Source of the DNA: Apostichopus californicus
Lineage: Eukaryota; Echinodermata; Holothuroidea; Aspidochirotida; Stichopodidae
Length of the DNA: 26,297 bases
Assembly: GCA_020650975.1 (NCBI GenBank)
Contig: JAIPMN010012218.1
Span: 16,833 to 43,129 of the forward strand
Direction of reading: 5' to 3'
The notes under the pieces were generated by a model. That model did not search any database, had not been told where the DNA came from, and worked only from the letters and a program-made list of their open reading frames with translations. A program made the translations under genes and the position numbers. Positions 19,133 through 26,297 of this stretch are shown here, in pieces (the stretch's first letter is position 1; every line of letters begins with the position of its first letter).

Positions 19133-19747
19133 CTAGAAAAACAAGCGTTGAATTTGTCTTTGTTCTTGTTTTTTACACTTGATATATATACAACTTTTTA
19201 GAAAAACATCGACAAATATGTAAAAAAAAAGAGAACAGGTTACATCATAAGAGTACTAATTTGAGTAATTCTTTGCAGCATGCCTCAAGAATGACTAGAG
19301 TGGAATAAATCATTCATCCCCCATGTGAGGTAACAGCCTCCATCTGTCCCAATGGGTCTGTAAACATAAATCGGGACAGGAACTTTTGCTTCATAACATA
19401 ATTTATGTAAACTTAAGCTTTCTGATGATGTATTCGTTGCTTAAGATACATTTTTTGTCAACTAGCACTAACGAGAGTGTTGACCAAGGAGGAGAAAATT
19501 TACTAAAATTTGACATATTACACCCTCCTAATGATTCAACCCATCTCTGCCACACGTCCCCCCCCCCCCAAAACCCGAAACCAGACCATCTCATCAATAA
19601 CACTTTCTGACAGGCTACATATCCTGTATGTGTTTGGAAGCATGTGCAATGACCTCAGTAGTAAACGACTTTACATTGTATACACCATCTGCTCCTTTGT
19701 GATTTTTGCTCAACTTGGCCGAATACACTGCATAGTACTTTTGCCAC

Positions 19748-19848
19748 ATGAATTTCCATGTAAACTTCTAATTCCATGGATTTCCATGTAAACTTCTAAT
19801 TCCATGAATTTCCATGTAAATTACTAATTCCATGTTTTTCCATGTAAT
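19748..19848. repeat. 28-bp tandem repeat (3.6 copies) in PPP1R8 3' UTR
   Basis: Units start at 19748, 19776, 19804 and 19832 with consensus ATGAATTTCCATGTAAACTT plus CTAATTCC. Copies differ by a few bases. In PPP1R8 mRNA it begins 9 bases after the stop codon. Confidence 0.92.
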
Positions 19849-19857
19849 ACCGTAGAT

Positions 19858-20175
19858 TCACAATAACAGTGACGGGGTAGGTTTCTTCCCCGGCCACGCT
19901 TCTTTCATGTATTTCTTTTTCTTTGGTTCCGGCTCTGTTGTCACGGTTACGTTAGCCGGAACGATAGGTTGAGTAGGAACTTGGTCCATGCCCACGTCGG
20001 GGGCTAGATTGGGAGCGTTCTTTAAACCTAAGATGGTTGAACCTATAAAGCTAAAGGACGGGGAAGTGGGAGTGGTCGGCGAGGTTTTCTCTTCCAGGGG
20101 GAGGTCATCGTAGAGAGAAAACCGATTTCTTCCATCTTTTATATCAACTGAAAGTGGTGACTCGCTCTTCTTTTT
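19858..20175 (-). CDS. PPP1R8: PPP1R8 exon 7, C-terminal region and stop
   Basis: The acceptor lies in a T-rich run (CTATTTTTTTTTAG); 318 nt run to TGA at 19860-19858. The first part is divergent from vertebrates apart from APNLAPDVG. The tail EPKKKKYMKEAWPGKKPTPS followed by LLL is strongly conserved. It includes the Tyr (329) corresponding to the phosphorylatable tyrosine in the RNA-binding C-terminus of mammalian NIPP1. Confidence 0.95.
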   Translation of the reverse strand, partial: KKKSESPLSVDIKDGRNRFSLYDDLPLEEKTSPTTPTSPSFSFIGSTILGLKNAPNLAPDVGMDQVPTQPIVPANVTVTTEPEPKKKKYMKEAWPGKKPTPSLLL

Positions 20176-23100
20176 CTAAAAAAAAATAGGAAATGAATAA
20201 AATATTTAATAGCACTGTTAACATTTCAATCCCTTGGATAGAAGTTTATTCACATTCATTCATATATAATGAAAACCTTCCTGGTTTCAAACGTATACAT
20301 TGAAGCTTGACAGAAACTGTTTGTTATGGAAAGGCGGTTTGGGTAAGTGTTAAGAGTCTTTAGAAATGTTCCCCTAATCCTCCCTCCACATGTTGTGAGT
20401 CATAGTACAAGTATGACCAATGAGGATATGGTTTATTTAATTCAATTTTATGCGTATAAAGTTTTGTCACTTCAAATATATGAAAGAAAACTTACTTTAA
20501 CATAACTTGCTTACCTTTAAGGGTATTACAGATGTTTGCACAAGGTTTCTAAATCTCCCAACAGTTGGATCAATATCCTCTGAGGAGTTGAAAGAGATGG
20601 AAAAAAACAGAAGTACAGAGATAAACATGCATTTTGTGTTAAAATTGCTTAAATCTGGTGGTAACATTAATGTAACATAATCTGGTGGTAACATTCTTGA
20701 ACATTCATGGATAGATGAGGTAGTTGAAATGATCAAGTTAGTCCACCAAAAATCACAACTAGGAACAATCACATCATATGTATAAAGTTGAAAGGTTTGC
20801 AAATGAGAATAAAGGAAAGAGAAATAGAATTCAACGTGTAACACAAACCTCTTTTGTATATTACACAATGATTACTCATTTGCTAGTGATTAGTCAAAAC
20901 GGTTCTTACCACATGAAGCTCTTGGTTAAATATCAGTGCAAAATACATGCTGGCTTGTTCAGGAAGAAAGTTCCTACTTGTTCTCTCGATTGCATTTAGT
21001 GAGTATTGATCCCAACATGGATATAGTTAATCAAACCAATCACAGCTTTAAAGTAAAATCCAAACAAACCTATCCTAGATGTGGTCACTCAAAGGTATAT
21101 TTTTTGGAATATGACCACAAAAGTACCTAACTTTATGTTAGATCCCAATGAACTGATTTAAATACAAACAAATGTCCAAATTTGTTGCGATGGCATTCCA
21201 ACACGGTACAATATTAAAGGGCCTTTGTGTTGATTAAAATGCCTCTGGCGCTGCAGGAGTTGCTTACCCCATATTTATGTTTTAAAAACAATGATTTTAC
21301 ATACACTTGGAGTGTTAGCTCAGTGGTTAACGCCGGTGCCTTCCAATCATAAGGTCCCCGGTTCGAGTCACTCCCAGATTAATGTATGTCGTCCAGTTAC
21401 AGAGTTGTTGACAATTAACAATTCATAATCATGGACGTTATATATGAATGTAAGAGACTGACTTCGGTCAGCTTGCGGCTTTGATAAGCCAATGAGGCTG
21501 CTTCGCGAGGATCTAAAATACATATACATACATGAGGGTGTTGCTGCCATTGGTGTCCCTTTAAACACCACTGGGATGATTGGGTATTTTGTCGGACTCT
21601 TTGCCACTTCAGCATTCCCTCCCCCCCTACCCCCCCCCCCAATCTCAAACCTGTGTTGGGATCACAGGATGATGTGATGGACTAGGAAGAAAACAGTTTC
21701 AGACTTTCCACAAATTGCAACTATAAATGAAGTGGTTAAAATACAAATCAGCTTCATGCTTTACAATAAGGTTACAACAGAGAGCTGATTGGAATTTTTA
21801 CAGTGCCCTCAGTTATGTCAGCTAATGTGTGCATACCTGGGTTAATAACAACATCTTCATCACTGAAGCAAACATGGGATAGTTTCCTCTTCCTCTTTGT
21901 ACGAGCTATTTCTGGTGTGATCGCCGAGTCCTCCACCGATGCGACGCCGATTCTTTTATTGTGCGCTGTGTTAAATTCTGTCAAATTCTGTGTGAAGAAG
22001 AAAAAAATGTTTTTTTCAGATGTACATTTATTAAAATAGATGTTAATAAGGATGCCACGACCTCTAGAAAGGAATAAGTTTTTGTTTCTTCTATCACAGA
22101 CTCTTCACAAAGAATTTCATGGGCATAGTTGTATGACACTTAATTTAAATAACGATGATTGGGGAAATGGGGGGGGGGGAAGGGAGGGGGTGCAAATTAT
22201 TTCCCCAAATATGTCATTTGGCTTTTTCAATCGCAGGTAATTGTCCCACAGCTTATGATTGGCAAATTAGGTGAAGCTGGACAACTCTTCTGGAGTTTGA
22301 TTAAACTAACAAAAGAACAAATGCAATCCTCCTGATACAGCATTCATTTAATCATGGATTACACAGCTAATCCAAAGTGCAACTACCAAACTAAACCCCA
22401 CCCCAACCCCCCTACCACCACCAACACATATTTTCCATCAGGGTTCACATATATCCATGGTCATCTACTTTATGATCATGCTCTCCTTTTCCTATGTAGC
22501 ATGCTAGTCTGAGTGACCATTGATTGTCTATCATATTGTGGGACATTACTGTTGACCGAATAAATTGCTTTTAGTATGATACAGATCTTTGAATTTGTGT
22601 AGCGATTTTGAGGAATATGAATTTTGTTTCTCATAAAAATACTGAAATATATTGTGCTTGAAATTAAAAATGCTATTAGCATACTGGGCCTCGTTGAATT
22701 TGAAGCAATCTGCCCACATTTTCCATAGCATTTGACTATGTCATGCCAGGGCTCCTGTGGAAAGCAGTGCTTCCGCACTGAGCAGGACTACCCTTCATTT
22801 TATATCATAAAAAAATAAAGAAAAAGGATAAATTGCTTCCTTAATCTTACATTTAACTCGGTCTCTTCCTCTGGTAACCCTAGCAACCCTGCAGTCATCT
22901 CCTCGTCTGATCCCTCCGCTGCTTTCTGTGCTGCCTCTTCTGCACTCTGTGAGAGACTTTGAGGTTTCTCTCTGAGGATGTAAGACCTAGTGGATGCTCC
23001 AAAATGAAGCGTATTATTTAGCTGAACCTGCTGAGGTTTCTGTTTTTCAAGGCGAATCGATCCCAAGAATGTCCCATGAGCTGTAAAATGAAGAGATATG

Positions 23101-24771
23101 ATATCCAAAGGACATTGTAAAACGATTGTTGATTTTTATCTGTTACTGAGAATCCAAAGGATGAGAAAGCCAACAGAAGCTCATTTGAAACCCTACATGT
23201 GATGATCCTGAACGATCACCGGCTTATATCACGCCTTCTCTTTCTGAAAACTGTTCAGAGAATTTTGAGGCAGGGAGGGGGGGGGGGGAATTGTTGCACC
23301 CATTCCTGCTAAGGAAAGGCAACTAATGTCTTCATCCGACGGATAGTCTACCTCAGCATCTTACCACCTTCTCAAATACTGAGGGAAGTGAAGGCACCCT
23401 ATTCTTCATCAATGCAGTGCAGCCTTACAGAATGAATTTCACAACTTGGTTTCCCAATTTGAATATGTTATTAAAGATAATCTGGTGAAGTTTTTTTAAA
23501 GTGGAAACCAAGTGGTTGTTCGGTGGACAAAGTACAGGGTAATGTTTATTTATTGAGAAACTTGATCTGGCCAAGCACTAGATGTTTCAAGTTAAGTGAC
23601 TCATGTCATGTAACCATACAGGATATCATAACATTTCTCACACATCAGAAAGTAGAAGGATACATTTTCATTGATGATTTGCCAAAACGTGCCAATGCAA
23701 GGAATATATTTGCATAGTGACAATATTTAAAAGGGAAGTATTATAAAGCATGTAATTAGCATATAATTATTTTGAAACTACTTATATATAACAGGTATTA
23801 CAATACGATTACTTAGACATCGCATGCACGAAAAATGCTGTTGATAAATACTGCTTAAGGTGTACTTTATTAATAATCTTCCAAAATATACTCACTACTT
23901 CCTAGATCGACGAGAAAAGACCGCTTGAGATGCTTATGATATATGAGGGCAGCATGAACTCTTGAACAAGATGTATGATCCAAAACAAAATCACAGACTT
24001 GAGAATTCCTTCCAAATAGGTAGCTATTCTTATCATCAATCATCATTTTCTAAAAATGAAAAAATAAATCAAGATGATGAATGCAGATATAATGAAACAA
24101 AAAATCTCAGAATTTTGCATTTAGTTTTAAGGTAAAAGATGAAAACTTTATGAGCTACCATTAGTGCCCATCATTGAGGGTTCACTAAACTATACTAACC
24201 TCTATCATTCTGCCATCCTTGAGAACATCAAGATGAAGTCCAGGGGGAGGTTTCCCTGCCCTGTGAAAACAAAACACATGCAGGATGGTAAGAGAGGAGA
24301 CATGGTTCAGTCACTTCATTTGTCATCACTAAACAACTGATTGTTATTTTATCCTAAGCTTGATTGGCAACAAAATCGTTTTTATTGTTTCTATTGAACA
24401 AACGGTAAAATTGCCAAACGTGTATAAGTTCGGCTTTTATGTCGTATCCTAACGTTGGTTTGGCTAATAAGAAACATACCATGTACCTTATTTATAAATA
24501 GTATAGGCCTACAGTATAGCAAGCCAACCTACTTCACTTCTGTAGTACAAAGTATAAACTTAGGAATAGGACATATCCAACGTTAGCATTCGACGTTAGG
24601 CCTGAGTCAATGGTCATATTATACTAAGGCTCAGTGCAGAACTGAGTTAGACTGTTGCCGGGCAGTTTCATATAGGAAACAAGTGACTGAAATACAGCTA
24701 AGGTTTTATTACCAAGACGGAGCTTCATATACACTTTGCGTGACCTGGCTGCTAATCTGTTTCTTCGACAT
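19858..24771 (-). CDS. PPP1R8: PPP1R8 / NIPP1 orthologue, nuclear inhibitor of protein phosphatase 1 (7 coding exons, 345 aa)
   Basis: The coding exons, 5' to 3' on the minus strand, are 24771-24713, 24260-24200, 24049-23896, 23080-22851, 21987-21837, 20579-20515 and 20175-19858. They total 1038 nt with consistent phases; human NIPP1 is 351 aa. Order: short N-terminus ending SWAGKPPPGLHLDV (19-32), FHA domain (about 50-112) with the phosphothreonine-binding FGRN (52-55) and SCSRVHA (67-73) motifs and STHGTFLG (91-98), LLGLPEEETELN (157-168), a basic stretch and RVxF-like HVCF (206-209), DIDPTVGRFRNLVQT (220-234), and the tail PKKKKYMKEAWPGKK. NIPP1 is a nuclear scaffold that inhibits or targets PP1 and, through the FHA domain, binds phosphorylated splicing and chromatin proteins. 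The gene converges on DEK; the stop codons are 3.4 kb apart. Confidence 0.96.
20176..20514 (-). other. PPP1R8 intron 6
   Basis: 339 bp, AT-rich, ordinary intron sequence with GTAAGC donor and T-rich acceptor. Nothing else was seen. Confidence 0.6.
20515..20579 (-). CDS. PPP1R8: PPP1R8 exon 6
   Basis: The acceptor is TTTCAACTCCTCAG and the donor AAAG|GTAAGC; the exon is 65 nt. It completes Glu219 and encodes DIDPTVGRFRNLVQTSVIPL plus Lys240, almost identical to human NIPP1 DVDPSVGRFRNMVQTAVVPVK. Confidence 0.96.
20580..21836 (-). other. PPP1R8 intron 5
   Basis: It contains a tRNA-like SINE head at 21309 and a duplicated ATCTGGTGGTAACATT (20654 and 20680). It also has poly-C tracts at 21621-21640. 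Confidence 0.55.
21309..21525 (+). mobile_element. tRNA-derived SINE-like element
   Basis: The head has an RNA polymerase III A box (TAGCTCAGTGGT, 21316-21327) and B box (GGTTCGAGTCA, 21360-21370) with tRNA-like spacing. The predicted T-stem is not paired (CCCGG against CACTC), so it is not a working tRNA. The body continues with hairpin CTGACTTCGGTCAG and GATAAGCCAATGAGGCTGCT. The 3' end is estimated at about 21525, and no target duplication was identified. It is antisense to PPP1R8, in intron 5. Confidence 0.68.
21837..21987 (-). CDS. PPP1R8: PPP1R8 exon 5, PP1-binding region
   Basis: The acceptor is CTTCTTCACACAG and the donor CCAG|GTATGC; the exon is 151 nt. It encodes NLTEFNTAHNKRIG and TKRKRKLSHVCFSDEDVVIN (198-217). 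The basic run followed by a V-x-F motif corresponds to human KRKRKNSRVTFSEDD, the PP1 docking site. Here the residue before Val is His instead of Arg. Confidence 0.96.
21988..22850 (-). other. PPP1R8 intron 4
   Basis: No gene. It holds a poly-G tract at 22169-22179 and a small palindrome CAGTGC-TTCC-GCACTG at 22765-22780. The minus-strand frames at 22476-22778 show no domain. Confidence 0.55.
22851..23080 (-). CDS. PPP1R8: PPP1R8 exon 4, end of FHA domain and linker
   Basis: The acceptor is CATTTTACAG and the donor AAAT|GTAAGA; the exon is 230 nt. It completes Thr92 and encodes HGTFLGSIRLEKQKPQQ, FGASTRSYILREKPQ and LLGLPEEETELN, all recognisable NIPP1 blocks. The middle part (SAEEAAQKAAEGSDEEMTAG) is a variable, acidic, Ala-rich linker. 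Confidence 0.96.
23081..23895 (-). other. PPP1R8 intron 3
   Basis: AT-rich with one poly-G tract (23277-23288). The 64-codon + frame at 23523 is not supported. Nothing else was seen. Confidence 0.55.
23896..24049 (-). CDS. PPP1R8: PPP1R8 exon 3, FHA domain core
   Basis: The acceptor is TCATTTTTAG and the donor AGTA|GTGAGT; the exon is 154 nt. It encodes residues 41-91 with FHA signature residues Gly53-Arg54, Ser69-Arg70 and His72, the loops that contact phosphothreonine. It also carries the NIPP1-specific HAALIYHKHLKRSFLVDL block. Confidence 0.97.
24200..24260 (-). CDS. PPP1R8: PPP1R8 exon 2
   Basis: The acceptor is GTTTTCACAG and the donor GAG|GTTAGT; the exon is 61 nt. It encodes AGKPPPGLHLDVLKDGRMIE (residues 21-40), nearly identical to the region just before the FHA domain of vertebrate NIPP1. 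Confidence 0.95.
24261..24712 (-). other. PPP1R8 intron 1
   Basis: 452 bp between exon 1 and exon 2, AT-rich, with two TAGGCCT words near 24503 and 24595. Nothing else was seen. Confidence 0.6.
24713..24771 (-). CDS. PPP1R8: PPP1R8 exon 1 (start codon)
   Basis: The ATG at 24771-24769 opens MSKKQISSQVTQSVYEAPS, and the last two bases TG join the next exon's G to give Trp20 (SWAGKPPPG, human TWAGKPPPG). The donor is GTAATA. The exon was found by requiring a phase-2 end coding for Trp before GT. It has no sequence conservation before the final PSW, so the exact start is slightly less certain than the rest. Confidence 0.83.
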
Positions 24772-25020
24772 TTTAAAGACAATGAACGAAATTTCATAGA
24801 CTGATACTGCGGCAACGCATGGTGAGAGCCCTAAAGTACAGACATTTATATGGGTTAGCGCGCGTAGGCATTAGTAGTACTAGACTAGCGTAAGTACCTG
24901 TATGGAGCGCCAAATGGGTAATATTTCCTAACACGGGAACCCAACTTAGTATAGGCCTAAGATGATATAAAACACGAATGCCAATCGGTAGTATCAAAAT
25001 AAATGGAATTACTAGGTGCA
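24772..25020 (-). promoter_or_regulatory. Probable PPP1R8 5' UTR and promoter region
   Basis: This is the sequence directly upstream of the PPP1R8 ATG. A CCAAT on the + strand at 24981-24985 (ATTGG in gene direction) lies about 210 bases before the start codon, and a TTTATATC stretch lies about 190-200 bases before it. No upstream coding exon is visible. The transcription start is not determinable. Confidence 0.35.
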
Positions 25021-25038
25021 TTTCCCAAGCTTACTTTG

Positions 25039-25349
25039 GTCAGGGACGTAGCCAGGAATTTGAAAGGGGGGGGGGGGAGCACATTGTGCAATTGATATGG
25101 GGGAGGGGTCTAAGGGGAGGGGGGTCCCCCATCTTGGAGATATTTTTGAACAATTGAAGGTCCTTAGATGCGATCTGGTGTAATGTTTTGCCAGTTTCAT
25201 CATTATCATATGATATCGTATTATCAGCAGATTTTGTTTCCTGTTTGAATTCTTTTACATGTTTTTTACATATTATGTCAGGAAGATAAACATAGTGCTC
25301 TTTTACAATTTTCCAGTAGGATGATTCTTGTTTATTTTCCAATGTCTGG
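25039..25349. repeat. Possible transposon end with CAGGGACGTAGCCAGG terminus
   Basis: CAGGGACGTAGCCAGGAATT at 25041-25060, followed by a poly-G run and a G-rich stretch, resembles termini of interspersed repeats. The matching inverted end (CTGGCTACGTCCCTG) is not in the window, so the element cannot be bounded. Confidence 0.3.
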
Positions 25350-25357
25350 ACTTTAAT

Positions 25358-25752
25358 CAGTGGCGGAGCCAGTGGTATCGGTCAGAGGGGGCGAAAATGG
25401 TCTGTAGGGGCGCTTCCGACACTATCTAAGCGGAGCGCCACCACAGGTTGGCGCGGAGCGTAAAAAATTTTTTTTGAGTAAAGATACTCCCTAGATCGCC
25501 GGAAATGACCCTTTCCGGGCCTTGCTAATTTGCTGATAAACGAAAAATAAATAGCCGTTAGAGCATTTTTTCAGAAAATTACACCAACAAAATGTAACAA
25601 ATGTCAATAGGTAGATGAGAGCGCAATAAAAAAGTCAATAATCGCGAATAAGTAAAAAGTGGTCAAAAGCTGAAAAGGGCGCCAGCAGTCCATTTGAGTC
25701 CGTCAGGGGGGGGGGGCATCCGCCCCCTGACTGTATGGACGCTCCGCCACTG
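25358..25752. mobile_element. Non-autonomous hAT transposon, 395 bp
   Basis: Perfect 8-bp target duplications ACTTTAAT lie at 25350-25357 and 25753-25760. Perfect 12-bp inverted termini CAGTGGCGGAGC are at both ends, with the hAT-typical CAG start. The interior is relatively GC-rich, with GCGGAGCG-type repeats (25430, 25453), a poly-T and an 11-base poly-G (25706-25716). There is no transposase frame. It is inserted upstream of PPP1R8. Confidence 0.9.
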
Positions 25753-25760
25753 ACTTTAAT

Positions 25761-26297
25761 ACATTTGACAAACTTAACTGATGGCCATAAACTTTCATAT
25801 TTTGTAAGACAGCCAGATGTGCAGTGGCTTAAAAACAAATAACGTTATCGCAGTGTATTAGCAGTGTACTAATAATTTATAGGAAGTGCGTATCACGAAC
25901 GATTGCTAGCTTAGCTTCATAACATGTTGTTCGTGCAACAACTTATGACGAATCATAGAAAGGATGAGAACGAACGTTGTCGACGTTGTTGTGCATATAC
26001 GGTTCGTGACTCTCCATCGAGTGCGGTTAGGTAGGCAATATGTAATTTATTACGCAGTGGCCAACTGTAGGCTTGTAATAGGCTAAGGTTTAATTTAGCT
26101 CATTGCACCTGCCAACTAAGTTAGTAGCTGAATCAGTAGGCCTGGATGTTACTACGTATAATCGAATTAACGGAGCTGACGAGAATTCAAGATCAAAAGA
26201 GCACTGACAAAATACCATGCTAAAAAACAACAGTTTTTAACATTTTTTTCGAGACTGAAAGGGTGGAAGTTGCTCCCACTGGTCCCCCCCCCCCCCC
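25761..26297. other. Right-end non-coding sequence
   Basis: No gene supported. It ends in 14 consecutive C bases (26284-26297). It includes AACGTT-type words near 25840-25990 and a TAGGCCT word at 26138. Confidence 0.5.

Larger units (their letters stand above)
16420..19747. other. Probable DEK 3' UTR and intergenic region between convergent genes
   Basis: There is no supported coding exon on either strand apart from the alternative terminal exon candidate at 19044. AATAAA hexamers on the + strand lie at 16786-16791, 18460-18465, 19127-19132 and 19304-19309. The 19127 site is followed by a T/GT-rich stretch (TTTGTCTTTGTTCTTG), the best-looking poly(A) site. On the - strand no canonical AATAAA was seen between 19100 and 19857. 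Confidence 0.5.

Noticed and set aside
21309..21377. Functional tRNA gene
   Set aside because: A and B boxes are present, but the T-stem does not pair and the acceptor stem is not convincing; SINE head preferred.
23340..23420. C/D-box snoRNA in PPP1R8 intron 3 (TGATGA ... CTGA)
   Set aside because: Box-like words are present but the flanking sequences do not form a terminal stem and no D' box is evident.
1..26297. CRISPR array, prokaryotic operon, viral genes or a new multi-gene defence system
   Set aside because: All supported coding sequence is explained by two spliced animal genes; repeats are short tandem arrays or transposon ends without spacer-repeat order.

Overview
This is animal nuclear DNA. 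Two intron-rich, convergently transcribed genes can be read exon by exon with consistent splice phases. The window is AT-rich (roughly 62-63% by eye), has GT-AG introns, carries short non-autonomous DNA transposons and a tRNA-derived SINE-like element, and is dotted with poly-C/poly-G tracts of 9-16 bases. No bacterial, viral or CRISPR feature was found. The source is probably a marine invertebrate, perhaps a deuterostome such as an echinoderm. That is an inference from gene structure, the frequent TAGGCCT motif and repeat style, not a direct identification.

Layout. Positions 1-2150 are upstream sequence without a supported gene. Two CCAAT boxes (2156, 2231) precede the ATG at 2281 of a DEK orthologue on the + strand. 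It has 11 coding exons from 2281 to 16419 and 441 residues, with an acidic N-terminus, a SAP-containing DNA-binding region, acidic/basic linker exons and the DEK C-terminal domain. Introns 2 and 4 hold complete non-autonomous DNA transposons: a 1003-bp TTAA-type element and an 858-bp hAT element. The end of exon 7 was tandemly duplicated into intron 7 with a 157-bp period. About 16420-19857 has no coding exon except a possible alternative terminal exon, and is probably 3' UTR plus intergenic DNA.

On the - strand, 24771 down to 19858, lies a PPP1R8 (NIPP1) orthologue with 7 coding exons and 345 residues. It has an FHA domain, a PP1-binding region with a variant RVxF motif, and the conserved basic C-terminal tail. 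A 28-bp tandem repeat starts 10 bases beyond its stop codon. A SINE-like element sits in intron 5. A 395-bp hAT element with perfect 8-bp target duplications lies upstream, near the right end.

Function. DEK is a chromatin architectural protein and histone chaperone. NIPP1 is a nuclear scaffold and inhibitor of protein phosphatase 1 linked to splicing and chromatin. Both are nuclear proteins, but nothing here shows joint regulation beyond being neighbours. I see no undescribed multi-gene system. The most notable signals are tandem duplications abutting splice donors of DEK's acidic exons, a strong hairpin just before a poly(A) signal, and intronic transposons, one with a perfect CRE.
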